Shown: positions 21,149-31,866, counted from the stretch's first letter. The stretch is DNA of 64,000 bases from Drosophila miranda (GCF_003369915.1 NC_046676.1:5270001-5334000); one strand, 5' to 3'. Program-made: numbers and translations. The notes: generated by a model from the sequence alone, not told the origin.

Positions 21149-24100
21149 ACTGCTTGAAGTTTAGTTGTAGAATGCGTTGCGAAGATCCATTTATTTGGAT
21201 GCTGAGTTTTTAGCCACACCGTATCAGCCTTTGTGTGTGTTACCTGACACAGTGCTTCTGTTTTATTGTTAAACAGTTGAAACTCACAGCAATTGTCCAC
21301 ATTGAAGATCGCCTGATGGTCAAAGCAGATGAACTCCTCGTTGTGTACTTTAAGACAACGTCGGAATTTCTCTTGGGTAGTGCCCATGAACTGGTCTCGA
21401 TGGATGTTCACCGTTATTATGGTGGTTCTGAGGTCAAATAGACTCCAGCTTGTTGAATCCCAAAACGGAATTGGGATGATGCTGAAAACTTCGAGCTGAG
21501 CTGTTGAAACCAGCGGTAGCGTCAGCTTGGAGATGACGTGTTTTGCAGTCGGGGTTCCTTCGGCTCGCATGATTCTGTATAGTTGAATCACCTCCTTCGT
21601 TGTGACCGGCAGCATTTGATCTTGTGGCAAATGATCCCGTATCTGGTCTAGTTGGTCTATTAGTTGCTCGGGAGACACCAGCGTGGAGCTTATTCTCCGA
21701 TGATGAATACCGATTAGGACATCAGATATGTCGGACTGCATTCGTTGGAGAGTTGTTGTGAGCAGGGTTAATTGTGCTATTATTCCTAAGTACGCTTGAG
21801 TCAGATGATCGCTGTGATATGACCCTCTTTCTCGGTTGATAGTAGCCATATGCTGTTCCAAAATTTTTAGGCGATTATCAGTTGTTACTTTGTCTTTTCT
21901 GACTACGTTTATTGTCGCGTCGACAATTGATGTTTGGTTTTGGAGCAGATTTAGTAGAAAGTCTTCATTGGTTTTCACTTTCTCAATTACTTGAGTCATC
22001 TCTTCTGCGTATTTTGCGTCGAGAACACCAAAAAGACTGCTTGCTACATTTCCTATGATGTCCAGCGGCAATCTGCGTTTTCGAGAAGTTTTCATTAAAA
22101 CGCTTCCTGCTTGTAGCTCGTTATGCACATGTTGAAAGTGTTGAACTATGGAGTTACATGCCGGAACATTTTTTAATTCAGGGCACATGTATCGTAACTC
22201 TGAAATTCCAGCAGACATTAGTTGCATATCCTTCCAATATGGGTCCAAGTCATAGTATACGATCATGGTCCACTCAGACGTTGCTATTCTTGATGTTCCA
22301 AGTTTCTCATAGAATATTCCAGGCTTGTTTGCGAATTGTGTCACATTTATTGACTGTGACAATGCTAATGGAAGCATGAGCAACAGCACCACTAATGTTG
22401 ATGTTAATGTAGGTGACAATTTTGTTGTTCGCTGTGTGGGTGGCTCATCAATCACCGTGGTGTCACTGATCACGTTGTGGGAACGTTTGATTGCCACATC
22501 TTTTGGAAAGAGCGGCGCTAGACGAGTGATCGGGCGTTTGTATACGCCAGATGCTGTCTTAACGTCAACCACTCGTACGTGGTTGTCCTGTCCAGGATAT
22601 GTCTTAATGATGCGACCCATTGGCCACTTCATTACAGGAAGGTTGTCTTCCTTAACCAAAACTAATAATCCTTCAGGTACGTTTGGTGAAGCGGTCTTCC
22701 ATTTATGCCGAGCTTGCAATTCTTGGAGGTATTCTGTAGACCATTGTTTCCAGAATGAATGCTTTAGGCGCGATACCAATTCCCAGCGCTTGACCAATGT
22801 TCTTCCTTGATGATCAGTATTGACGTCAGGAGGCGTTGTCAATGGTTCACCAATCAAGAAGTGTCCTGGGGTGAGCGCTGTTGTATTAGTGGGATCATTT
22901 GACATTGGAGTGATGGGTCGAGAATTGAGAATTGCTTCAATTTCGATTATCACTGTGTTTAGTTCTTCAAATGTCAATGAGGTTGTGTTGGTGGTTGTTA
23001 TCAACAGCTTTTTTGCTGATTTTACAGCCGCTTCCCAGAGGCCGCCAAACGATGGAGCCCTGGGAGGAATGAATTTAAAATCCACTTGCTTTTTGTTGCA
23101 ATGATTCGTGATCAGAGCACTTGCCTTTGAGCTGAATATAGAGTCTTCTAATTCTTTAAGCTGGTTGTTTGCACCCACAAAGTTCGTTGCATTGTCGCAA
23201 TGAATAGTTTGGCACCTCCCACGTCTGCTTAAGAATCGACGCAGGGCGGCCAAGAATGCATCTGTGGTCAGGTCGCTTACCAGCTCCAGGTGTACTGCCT
23301 TTGTGGAAAAGCAGCAGAACACGGCGATGTCCGCCTTATCTGGTCTTTTGCCTCGGATCTTATGGTGGATCGAGATTGGTCCACAGTAGTCGACGCCTGC
23401 ATTAAGAAACGGGCGTGCTTGTGTGACTCGTTGTGCTGGGAGATTGCCCATGATCTGGTGCATCAGCTTTGGTCTAGCCTTGGTGCATCTAACACAGCTG
23501 TGGATGATGCTTCTAGCCATTGTCTTGTCATTGATAATCCAATATTGTTGTCTTGCGATTGCCCTTAATGCTTGAGCACCACAATGCATGTTCTCCTCAT
23601 GTAGCTCCCGCAAAATCATTTTGACGATTGGGTCATTGTAAGGCAGCAAAACTGGGTGTTTTGCGTTGTATGGAAGTACAGCTTCTTCAAGTCTACCACC
23701 AACTCGGATGAGCTCATCGTCTCCTAGGAAGGGAGATAACGATATGATCGAGCTCTTTCTATCCACAGTCTTATAGCGTTGGAACTGTTTTAACTCTGCT
23801 GTAAGCTCGACTTGTTGTATGGTTCGCAGGATTATAGTGCGGGCGTGAGTCAGTTCTTCTGCGCAGAGCGTCGTGGTGTTCGCTCTGTTGGTTTTGTAGC
23901 AGAAGCGTAACATATATGCCACAATGCGTTGCAGTTTGTGAAACGAGTTGCTATGTCTGCAAGTATATAATTCATCCCCAAGTGCGCTAGGTGTGATTGG
24001 CAAGCTTACATGTTTAGCTTTTCTCTCAAGATTGCTGGGTTCTATGTTGGGTGCCTTCGTCCAGTTGTCTCGAGATCCGTGCAGGAATAATGGTCCATAT

Positions 24101-26028
24101 AACCACAGATTGTGATCTGCCAGTCTGCTTGCTGCGATTCCTCTCGACAGGACATCGGCTGCGTTGTTGGCCGATGACACGTGACGCCATTGTGACTGGT
24201 TTGTTAATGCCTGGATTTTGGCTATTCGATTTGCCACAAAGGTATGGTATGTTGATGACGATGCGTTTATCCAGGATAACTCAACGGTGGAATCACTCCA
24301 AAACCATCCTGAAACCGTGTTAATGTCCATGTGCAGATCCTGTCGGACTCGGTTTGTGAGCTCGGCACCGAGGACTGCAGCACAAAGTTCTAACCGTGGT
24401 AGCGATTGTTTGGCTGTCGGCGCCACACGTGATTTCGAACAGAGCAGTCTTACTGACACTTGGTTGTTTTTGTATGTAGCGCGTACATATACTGCTGCGC
24501 CATATGCTCGTTCTGATGCATCTACAAATGTATGGAGTTCTTGGGTAACTGGAATTTTACCATCGTAGATATGCCGGGGAATTTGCATTTTGTTCAATGT
24601 TTGTAAGTCGTCCCGGTATTCTTTCCATTCGATTTGGTGTTGTAATGGTAATTCGTCATCCCAATCGAGTTTGAGCTCCCAAAGTTGTTGCATGAAGATT
24701 TTTGCCTTTACTACCACCGGTGCAAAGAGTCCTAGTGGGTCAAAGATTTGGGCCAGTTCGGAACATACCACCCGTTTGGTGATGCGTGTAGCCTGACTTT
24801 TCTGTGTTCGTCCACACAATGTATCCTTCTTCCGCATCCAGATGAGACCCAGAGTTTTCACGCTGTAGTGCTCTAGTGTCTCTCCTAATTTAACATCGGT
24901 TACAATATCCTCTTTGGGGATTCCTTGGAGAAGTTGCTCATTGTTGGAGCACCACTTGCGCAATTTGAATCCGGACGGTAGCAATATCTTATTTAGTTCT
25001 TGTCGAACATGAATTGCCTCTGGAATCGTGTTTGCTCCAGTTACACAGTCGTCAACATAGAAATCTGTTTTTAATGTTGTTGATCCTACTGGTAGTCTGT
25101 CTTTGTATTGTATTGCCAAATGATCCAGACATTTCGTTGCTAGGAACGGAGCAGCTGTTGTCCCATATGTTACTGTTTTCAGGCGATAGTACCTGATCTC
25201 TTCGGATGGATTGTTTCTCCAGACTATCATCTGATGGAATTGATCCTCCGGATTCATCCACACTTGCCGGTACATCTTTTCTATGTCCGCTGTGAATACG
25301 TACTTATGAATTCGAAATCGTAGCAGAATGGACATAAGTTCGCTCTGAACGGTGGGTCCAGCCTGCAGAATGTCGTTCAAAGATTTCCCGCTTGTTGATT
25401 TGCATGAGGCATCGAATACTACACGAAGCTTTGTGGTGGTGCTCTCAGATTTGAGTACACAATGATGTGGAATGAAGTAGTGCCTTTTGGGAACTTTTGA
25501 TGCTGGCACAATCTTCATATGTCCTAGTCCTTCATACTCTTCCATGAAGTCCACATAACTCTTCCAAGTTTCTGTTGAGCTTCGCCGCTCCAACGCTAGG
25601 AATCTTTTTGTTGCGGTTTCCAATGACTCCCCCAAGGCTGAAGGGTGTTCGGAAAATGGGAGCTTTACAATAAAACGGCCGTCTGAAGCTGTCTGAAGAT
25701 TTTCTATAAAATGAGTTTCACACCGTGCTTCCACTGGAGTGCGTGGTTTGTCTTCCGTCTCTAGATTGTCCAGAGTCCAGAATCTTTCCATGAGCTCGTT
25801 TACTCCCGTTGCACAAATGGGTGAGGAATTGTGGGCAGATTTGACTTTTCCTGCCACAATCCATCCCAGTTTCGTGTTTTGTAGCAACGGGCCTCCTGTC
25901 CTTAGCTGCTGTTGATCTGGTAGCAGCAGCGAGTAGTAATGCTCGGCTCCGATTAGCATGTCGATTTTGCCTGGCTTATGGAAGTTTGGATCTGCCAGTG
26001 AGATCTTGCTTGGTATGTTTAAGCTATC
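21064..26028 (-). CDS. BEL/Pao Pol-Env polyprotein, copy 3
   Basis: From the first ATG (25959) there are 1631 residues, and the frame is open back to the gag TAA. RT has the YVDD box at residues 301-304. RNase H, integrase HHCC and DDE follow. The env part begins near residue 1188 with a leucine-rich signal peptide (LVVLLLMLPLALSQS). It has an RKRR cleavage site at about 1293-1296, followed by a hydrophobic glycine-containing segment and a long heptad-like region. This architecture matches baculovirus F-type fusion proteins, a family known in insect retroelements such as roo and gypsy. The ectodomain frame ends without a membrane anchor. Confidence 0.9.
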   Translation of the reverse strand, partial: DSLNIPSKISLADPNFHKPGKIDMLIGAEHYYSLLLPDQQQLRTGGPLLQNTKLGWIVAGKVKSAHNSSPICATGVNELMERFWTLDNLETEDKPRTPVEARCETHFIENLQTASDGRFIVKLPFSEHPSALGESLETATKRFLALERRSSTETWKSYVDFMEEYEGLGHMKIVPASKVPKRHYFIPHHCVLKSESTTTKLRVVFDASCKSTSGKSLNDILQAGPTVQSELMSILLRFRIHKYVFTADIEKMYRQVWMNPEDQFHQMIVWRNNPSEEIRYYRLKTVTYGTTAAPFLATKCLDHLAIQYKDRLPVGSTTLKTDFYVDDCVTGANTIPEAIHVRQELNKILLPSGFKLRKWCSNNEQLLQGIPKEDIVTDVKLGETLEHYSVKTLGLIWMRKKDTLCGRTQKSQATRITKRVVCSELAQIFDPLGLFAPVVVKAKIFMQQLWELKLDWDDELPLQHQIEWKEYRDDLQTLNKMQIPRHIYDGKIPVTQELHTFVDASERAYGAAVYVRATYKNNQVSVRLLCSKSRVAPTAKQSLPRLELCAAVLGAELTNRVRQDLHMDINTVSGWFWSDSTVELSWINASSSTYHTFVANRIAKIQALTNQSQWRHVSSANNAADVLSRGIAASRLADHNLWLYGPLFLHGSRDNWTKAPNIEPSNLERKAKHVSLPITPSALGDELYTCRHSNSFHKLQRIVAYMLRFCYKTNRANTTTLCAEELTHARTIILRTIQQVELTAELKQFQRYKTVDRKSSIISLSPFLGDDELIRVGGRLEEAVLPYNAKHPVLLPYNDPIVKMILRELHEENMHCGAQALRAIARQQYWIINDKTMARSIIHSCVRCTKARPKLMHQIMGNLPAQRVTQARPFLNAGVDYCGPISIHHKIRGKRPDKADIAVFCCFSTKAVHLELVSDLTTDAFLAALRRFLSRRGRCQTIHCDNATNFVGANNQLKELEDSIFSSKASALITNHCNKKQVDFKFIPPRAPSFGGLWEAAVKSAKKLLITTTNTTSLTFEELNTVIIEIEAILNSRPITPMSNDPTNTTALTPGHFLIGEPLTTPPDVNTDHQGRTLVKRWELVSRLKHSFWKQWSTEYLQELQARHKWKTASPNVPEGLLVLVKEDNLPVMKWPMGRIIKTYPGQDNHVRVVDVKTASGVYKRPITRLAPLFPKDVAIKRSHNVISDTTVIDEPPTQRTTKLSPTLTSTLVVLLLMLPLALSQSINVTQFANKPGIFYEKLGTSRIATSEWTMIVYYDLDPYWKDMQLMSAGISELRYMCPELKNVPACNSIVQHFQHVHNELQAGSVLMKTSRKRRLPLDIIGNVASSLFGVLDAKYAEEMTQVIEKVKTNEDFLLNLLQNQTSIVDATINVVRKDKVTTDNRLKILEQHMATINRERGSYHSDHLTQAYLGIIAQLTLLTTTLQRMQSDISDVLIGIHHRRISSTLVSPEQLIDQLDQIRDHLPQDQMLPVTTKEVIQLYRIMRAEGTPTAKHVISKLTLPLVSTAQLEVFSIIPIPFWDSTSWSLFDLRTTIITVNIHRDQFMGTTQEKFRRCLKVHNEEFICFDHQAIFNVDNCCEFQLFNNKTEALCQVTHTKADTVWLKTQHPNKWIFATHSTTKLQAVCNGVPSTITLEGTGLLSISIALLAILK

Positions 26029-27888
26029 TTAATCGAGTGCCTGAGCTGGTTGATCAGCTATTATCTGTGGTAATACGAAAGCTTCAATTCTTTGCGTAAA
26101 ACCATTGTGAAGGGATTTCATGAGCACATTTACTCGTGCTCTGCTGGTCTTTGATTGACCTCCAATTCCTTCGATCCGTAATGTTGTGTCTTTTAGTTTG
26201 AGTGACAACATTGATGCCATTCGTTCAGAGATCAAGTTTATCTGTGATCCTGAATCTAGCAGTGCTCTGAAATTAGCAACCTGCCCGTTGTTGGCTTCTA
26301 CTGCCACCTTTGCTGTGGCCAGAAGATTGTAACTATTGTTACTAGCTGCACCAACCGTCGGGCCTCTTGATTCTGTAGCTGCGCCTGATGCTGTTTCCAA
26401 ATGTAGCATCGTGTTGTGCTTCTTGTCACACTTGAAGCAGTTTCGACCAGGGCATGCGTTTGTTTTGTGATTTGTTCTAAAACAATTAACGCACATTTTT
26501 TGTTTTTGTACCCAATTTAGTCGTTCTGATGGAGATTTGGAGCGAAATTCTTCGCATCCGTAGAGCCAATGGCTTGCTTTTTTGCAGAATGTGCATAAGG
26601 GTGCTCGCGTTCTCCCTGTGTTTGCTGACGCACATGTCGTGCCTTTTGGCTCTCTCCTTGATGCTGGTGGCTTCTTACTGGTTCCTAGAACCCGAATTCT
26701 TTGCTCCAAGAACTGAAGCATCGTATCCAGCGCCTGAATGTTCTTTGAGCTTCCCAATGATTGCTCATACAAGGCCTTATTTGTTACATCCAGTTTGTTT
26801 CTGATAATGGCAATCAATATCGGATCCCATGTAGATATATTGATGCCCAATCCCTTTAGTGATGCAAGGGATTCTATGGTTGTTATATACAACTCTTTTA
26901 ATGACTTGGGATCGTCATTAATTGTTTGGTGATTGAGGAAGCGGTTCAGTACCGTGTTCGAAACATCTCTGGGATTGTTGTATGCGTCAACTAGTATTTC
27001 CCAAGCGGCTTCATAATTTTCTTCCTTTAGATCGATATGTCGAATCAATCTTTCTGCCTCGCCGGTAACGGTGGTTTTAAGATACCACATCTTTTTCACC
27101 GTAGGCATGTTGGTCTCATGCACCATGCATGAGAACAGATCGAAGAACTGGGTCCATTTTAATAGATCCCCATCAAACTTTGGGATGCTGATGCGTGGAA
27201 GATGCACGTTATCCGTGTTTGGTGTGGCTGATTTTGTCAATGCTCTTTGGACCTTACTTTCCAGTGTTAGGTAGGATTCCATGTCATATCCTCCTTCCAC
27301 TGGGTCCTCGTATTCCTCATGAATTGTGAAGTGGACTTCCTGCGCTTGAGTCCATAGTGATTTTATCAAATCACTTGATGTGCGTCCTTCCGCCTCTGAA
27401 AGTTGTTCCAGATTGCGTTTAACGGACTCTACTATGGCCTTTTGTCGGCGACATAGTGAAAGCAGTTTGCTGTAATCCTTCGAGGGCTGCTGGATCAGAC
27501 CGCTTTCTTTGGGATCTACTGGAGGATTCTCATGCTTTTCTTTAAAGATGATTTGACGTTCCCCACGAGCACTAGACGTCTGTGATAGCTTATCCATGCA
27601 TTCGGTAAAGATCGTAATGTGTTGCTTACATGTTGTACGTAAGTCTTCACGGAATTTTACGTATTCATCCGTTTTGTCTGTATCGCGAAGTTTGGAGTCG
27701 TTTTTGTTGAAGCGATTCCACGCATTTTCGAGTGCTGATATTTTGGCTTGAAAATAAGAGGCCGTTTGCTTTCGTTCTTGGGAATCTTTTTTAAAGTTCC
27801 GAATGCACCTCGATATTTCCTCACCAATCTCTTGCTGCACATCCATTGCCATTGTAGCGGCAGCTTCTGCCTCCATATGTGTATCCAT
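26029..27888 (-). CDS. BEL/Pao Gag-protease, copy 3
   Basis: This 619-residue Gag has a helical N-terminus, zinc knuckles at about residues 430-490 and a DSG protease near 540. It differs from copy 2 at only a few residues. The TAA stop at 26029-26031 is followed in the same frame by 23 sense codons to the first pol ATG. The residues after the stop match the usual BEL protease-RT linker pattern (LADP...IDMLIG), so the two halves were once one frame or are joined by readthrough. Confidence 0.9.
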   Translation of the reverse strand: MDTHMEAEAAATMAMDVQQEIGEEISRCIRNFKKDSQERKQTASYFQAKISALENAWNRFNKNDSKLRDTDKTDEYVKFREDLRTTCKQHITIFTECMDKLSQTSSARGERQIIFKEKHENPPVDPKESGLIQQPSKDYSKLLSLCRRQKAIVESVKRNLEQLSEAEGRTSSDLIKSLWTQAQEVHFTIHEEYEDPVEGGYDMESYLTLESKVQRALTKSATPNTDNVHLPRISIPKFDGDLLKWTQFFDLFSCMVHETNMPTVKKMWYLKTTVTGEAERLIRHIDLKEENYEAAWEILVDAYNNPRDVSNTVLNRFLNHQTINDDPKSLKELYITTIESLASLKGLGINISTWDPILIAIIRNKLDVTNKALYEQSLGSSKNIQALDTMLQFLEQRIRVLGTSKKPPASRREPKGTTCASANTGRTRAPLCTFCKKASHWLYGCEEFRSKSPSERLNWVQKQKMCVNCFRTNHKTNACPGRNCFKCDKKHNTMLHLETASGAATESRGPTVGAASNNSYNLLATAKVAVEANNGQVANFRALLDSGSQINLISERMASMLSLKLKDTTLRIEGIGGQSKTSRARVNVLMKSLHNGFTQRIEAFVLPQIIADQPAQALD

Positions 27889-28276
27889 TCTATCTGTTTG
27901 TACTTATTACTTTTGACCCGTTGGGAGTGTTTTATTTGCTTTGCAGCTGGATACGCTCCGAATCGCAACCGTTGTTGGTCAGAAAGGTACAGGTGATGTG
28001 TTGGATGGAGGGATTTGTGCTGTTTCCAATTTATGGAACGCAAGGAACAACAAAAATTTATTGCCTTGGTGGTAATGGAATTCTATAGCTGTTTTTCTGT
28101 TGGCTGATAACCTGAATATGTCCGATTTGCCAAAGTGATACTTATTGGTAGGAGATGCTACCGTAAGTGTATGGCCTGATGCCAAATTTTTATTGAAGAT
28201 GTCCTGTTGACTGCTTCAATCTGATGTCCAGATCGAATCCTTTCACTGTAGCTTGTTAGACAGTTTGAAAGGATGA

Positions 28277-28294
28277 CCAAGGTCGGGGTCACCA
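28277..28294 (-). promoter_or_regulatory. BEL/Pao primer-binding site (copy 3)
   Basis: The reverse strand reads TGGTGACCCCGACCTTGG two bases inside the 5' LTR. Identical sites precede the other two LTRs (about 11912-11929 and 20057-20074). The complementary tRNA was not identified. Confidence 0.75.
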
Positions 28295-28296
28295 AA

Positions 28297-28879
28297 TGTT
28301 AATGTGTGTGTGTGTGTGTGTGTGTAGGAAGCTGGGTTGCATACGGTACATAAACCGTCTACAGTTTGGTCGTCGCAACTAGAACTTGAACCAGTTGGAC
28401 TGCGGAGTGGGTATCCTACGGTGCGCAAGTGAGGATCTGAAGACACGGCGACAGCCTCTGATGATTGCGATGGAAGATGAGTGACAGGCAGCTATGGTAC
28501 TGTTTCTGATACTGATTTTTATTGAACAAATGCATCTCCTTATATAGCTAGCAGTGGTATTCTTATTCTATGGGAAGGAACGCACAGGCTCCTTGTGAGT
28601 GTATTTTTAGATTGGGTACACTTACTCTGTGCGGGGGTTATATTTCAGTGCATTTACTTAGGTACTTGGCGGCAATAAAGTAGATAGTTTATTGCTTGAT
28701 CCCTTTTGGTGGGTTCGAGTTTACAAGTGCTATTGTCTATTCTTAGTTGCTAATGTATTTTTCGTGTCGTCATATTCAGTTACATGAAATGACATGGACA
28801 ATTTTATTTATTAGTATTTGTGTATAAGATTGAACTGTATATTCCTAATATTCATTAAATACATGTCTGTGGCTGAACA
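28297..28879 (-). repeat. BEL/Pao outer 5' LTR of the array
   Basis: At 583 bp it differs from the two inner LTRs by a TG/CA microsatellite longer by six bases and one visible substitution near 28811. Such near-identity implies that amplification was recent. Confidence 0.95.
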
Positions 28880-29029
28880 ACGAAGGTTTAAGCAAGTGAG
28901 TATAAAAAGTAACGCAATTGAGTATGGATGTAACGAAATTTTTTACATTTTGGTGGTATTTGTTGCTTGTCAACCGGTGTCTGGACATTTTTCTACTTTA
29001 TTTCGTTATTTTCAAAGATAGAAGAAGCT
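28880..29029. other. Unique flank between BEL array and amplified Incenp-feo unit
   Basis: About 150 bp with no match to the sequence upstream of Incenp copies B and C. No coding potential was seen. It is either the edge of the tandem array or sequence joined during rearrangement. Confidence 0.5.
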
Positions 29030-29079
29030 TGCACGGAATATCAAATTGTGGAATATGTATAATAGAGCTTGAACTCGTC

Positions 29080-29234
29080 AAAATATTTTTGGTATATTTT
29101 TAAAATTAAACGGTATATATTGGTATATTTCTGAGGGTCGGACGGTATATTTGATGGATAAGTCCGCGGTCACACTGGTCAAACGAGAAAAAAAGAAATT
29201 TGTTTAAATTTGTGTAGATTCTCATTTGTGCCAA
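29080..29234 (+). promoter_or_regulatory. Incenp copy A core promoter: Motif 6 repeats and Motif 1
   Basis: The Motif 6-like (KTYRGTATWTTT) sites are near 29089, 29121 and 29142. A perfect Motif 1 / M1BP site (CGGTCACACTG, consensus YGGTCACACTR) lies at 29168-29178, 57 bp before the ATG. These motifs typify TATA-less housekeeping promoters in Drosophila. Compared with copies B and C, about 25 bp including a GCCGCCATTT element just after Motif 1 are missing. Confidence 0.7.
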
Positions 29235-31659
29235 ATGGATGATATGTTGGATATAATGGAGCCGCTGTCGCGGATGCAGCTGAAACTGGAGGAAATCCGG
29301 AAGGTATTTTTTCGGCTGCAATGGACATAGAACACGGCGATCAATATGGCGGCGCGCTTGTTTTTTTTTTGCAGGCTCACTTTAAAGAGCTGGAAGAACT
29401 ATTCTACGGCGTCAAGACCAAAGATGCCAAGGCTGCGGACAATGCCCCGGCGCAGAGCGAAACCTCCGCGGTGACACCACAGCAGACCCAGAAGCGTCCC
29501 AAATGGCTGACCGCTCTGACTGAGAACACAGATGATTCCCAACGTGAGTTGTGCTGTGGGCTAAAAGAGACCAAGACTCACCTTGCACTCTCCCCAGATG
29601 CCCCTGATGTCACATCAGAGTCCTCGGGCCGCCAAAGTGCGCGGTTGAGCAACTCCCAGCTTTTGGCCATTGCCGAGGTGGAGAACCTGAACAGCATAGC
29701 CTCGTTAATGCCGCCGCTACCGGCACCGACTCTAGCCGACACCACCATGAGCTCGGGCCGGCCGCAGCGGGCTGCCAAATTGAAAACGGGAAAGCTGCTC
29801 AAGGAGCCCTCTCTCATCCGAAAGATGCGTCGCCCCAGCGAAGAGGATTCGATCCGGGTGAAGGTGGAGAGCGAACAGCGCGTCTCGCAGGTCAACGGCA
29901 GGACGCACAACATAGCACCGGATCCCAAACCGTCAGTTGTGGAGGAGACACAGCCACAGGAGCCACCACCAACACTACCAATAGAGCCCATCAAGAAGCC
30001 AGCCGAAGTCTTCGCCTCCAAGAATGTGTGCGTCAAAGTCAAGCGGGAGAAGTTTACCGGCGAGATGCCGCCGCCCCTACCGGCCACAGATACCACATCC
30101 ACAATTTTGGAGACGGATGCTACCAGGTGGGATGAGACTGCATTCAGCAATACTACAACGGCATCCGAGATGTCCAAGAAGGGGCGAAAGAAGAAGAAGG
30201 ATGGCGCCTGCCATCGGCCCATCAAGGTGGAGCGATTTAGTGAAATTGATAAAAACTCGCCCGTCTCCTCGCGGACACGCAAAAACAGCACCGAGTCGCG
30301 CAACCAGGAGCGCTCCCACCGATGAAAGCCCCAACATTGCACCGGCCGACGCCACCTTCGAAGTTATTACTAGCAAGAAGGGGCCACCAAAGCCAGTGTC
30401 AGAGCCAAGGCGGGACAGTCTCCTGACAGAGGATGAGTCGCTGGACGACAGGGTACCAGTGGCGAAATTTCTCTCGAATGTGAAGACCATGAAGCTGCCC
30501 GGCCGCACCCATGAGCTGTTTAAGTGAGTATGAGTAAAATCTGGAGACTATTTGAATTGGAGCATCAATACTTCCCTTTTGACCTGCCCACAGTCCGCTC
30601 TTGCAGAGTCCAGTGAAGATGCGCGTGGAGGCCTTCGAAAATGCGGCCATTGCCCAGAGCAACTTACGCTCCCAGCGAGCCAAGGATACGGTAAGAGTGC
30701 AGTGCTCTCCCTCGTTTGTTCGGGAATTGATGATTGATGTTCCTTTTTCAGGGCACGAACACGAGCAACACGCCCAAGATTGGCAAGTTGCAGCCACCAA
30801 CTGTGGGGCGCTTTTATACGCCCACTCAGACCTCAAGTCAATTGCCCGTGAGCTCGGCCCAGCCCAAGAAGGGCCCCATGAGTGCCTCGAAGGCAACGAC
30901 GCTGCTGAAGACTGCCACCGGGACCAACCTGAAGTCCACCAGTTCTGCATCCACCAAGAGCCTGTTACGCGAGAACAGCGGCGAAGACTTCCGCAAGGGT
31001 CTGCACAGCCTGGCCGAGGAGCGCAAGAAGCTGCGTGAGCAGAAGCATCAGCAAGCCGCCCAGCAGCGAGAGGCAAAGGAGCGGGAGCGAGCCGAACGCA
31101 TTGCCAAGCAGACCGCGGAACGCGCCAAGAAACAGGAGGAACGAAAGAAGCTGGAGGAGCGCAAGCGGCTGGAGGTTGAGGAGCTGAATCGTAAGATGCG
31201 CCAGAAGGAGGAGGCCGAGGCCCTCAGGAAAGCCAAGATCCGGGAGCTGGAGAATCAAAAGCTGGCACAGTTGACCGGGGCCAAGAAGAAGATTCTGCCA
31301 CCGCCGCCGAAGACAAAATACACATGGGACATGCTGCACGAGCCACCGATGACGAGGGCAAGGTCACCCACAAGCGTCCGCCAGCACCCACCTGGAGTCG
31401 CAGTAAGTTAGCGTTTTCTTTAGCCAGTGTCTGATCTAATCTAAAATTTTGTGACCCATTTTCAGGCCATGTACGCGGCGTAGCGATTGCCATGCAGAGC
31501 CACTGTCCCACCGATGTCATCGACAGCTTCTTCTCGGTGGCCCCCACCACTCCGGACCTGAAACTGATTTTCCCCAACATCGATCCCAGCCAGCTGAAGC
31601 GCAACTCCAGCGTGCTCTGGTCCACGCCCCCACGCTATTCGGAGCTCCCAAAATACTAG
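29235..31659 (+). pseudogene. Incenp: Incenp copy A, truncated inner centromere protein gene
   Basis: The six-exon model is 29235-29303, 29375-29543, 29598-30523, 30594-30690, 30752-31402, 31466-31659, all with GT-AG introns. The N-terminus (MDDMLDIMEPLSRMQLKLEE) fits the INCENP CEN box that binds survivin/borealin; exon 5 codes the long charged single helix; exon 6 codes the IN-box that activates Aurora B. There are two disabling lesions. A 122-bp deletion in exon 3 (junction 30312-30316, GCTCC overlap) gives a stop at 30323-30325, leaving about 321 residues. A 7-bp deletion in exon 5 at about 31340 shifts the frame before the IN-box. The last base of exon 2 is also C instead of G, weakening the donor. 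A short CEN-containing product is possible. Confidence 0.85.
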
Positions 31660-31866
31660 TTATACACAAACACGTATGTATATAAAATAATCCCCTGTTT
31701 TTCTTTCTGTTTCGTTCTATGGAAATATAAATGAAGTTTAAATTAAATAAATGTATTTGCGAAAAGTAATGCAAGATACCGCACGATACCACTTCCATTC
31801 CACTTGATTCCCTCTGACACTAATACCCAACTGCTTAAGAACTATTAAAGCCGCCGGCGTGCTCAA
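31660..31866 (+). other. Incenp copy A 3' UTR with poly(A) signal
   Basis: AT-rich sequence follows the Incenp stop, with an AATAAA in the region 31740-31755. The same sequence follows copies B and C; in copy B it is split by the I element. Confidence 0.6.

Larger units (their letters stand above)
20077..28879 (-). mobile_element. BEL/Pao element copy 3, full length (8.8 kb)
   Basis: This is the most complete copy, with both LTRs, primer-binding site, gag-protease, pol and env. The outer LTR ends at 28879, next to non-element sequence (ACGAAGG...). The matching target duplication would lie beyond the left end of the array and cannot be checked. Its coding lesions are the in-frame TAA after protease (shared with copies 1 and 2) and the env frameshift (shared with copy 2; that region is missing from copy 1). 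Confidence 0.93.

Noticed and set aside
12000..28000. Many plus-strand frames of 60-160 codons inside the BEL array
   Set aside because: All lie opposite gag, pol or env and repeat with the element; they are shadows.
29578..30342. 254-codon reverse-strand frame across Incenp exon 3
   Set aside because: It mirrors the sense codon pattern, has no domain, and is repeated only because the gene is repeated.
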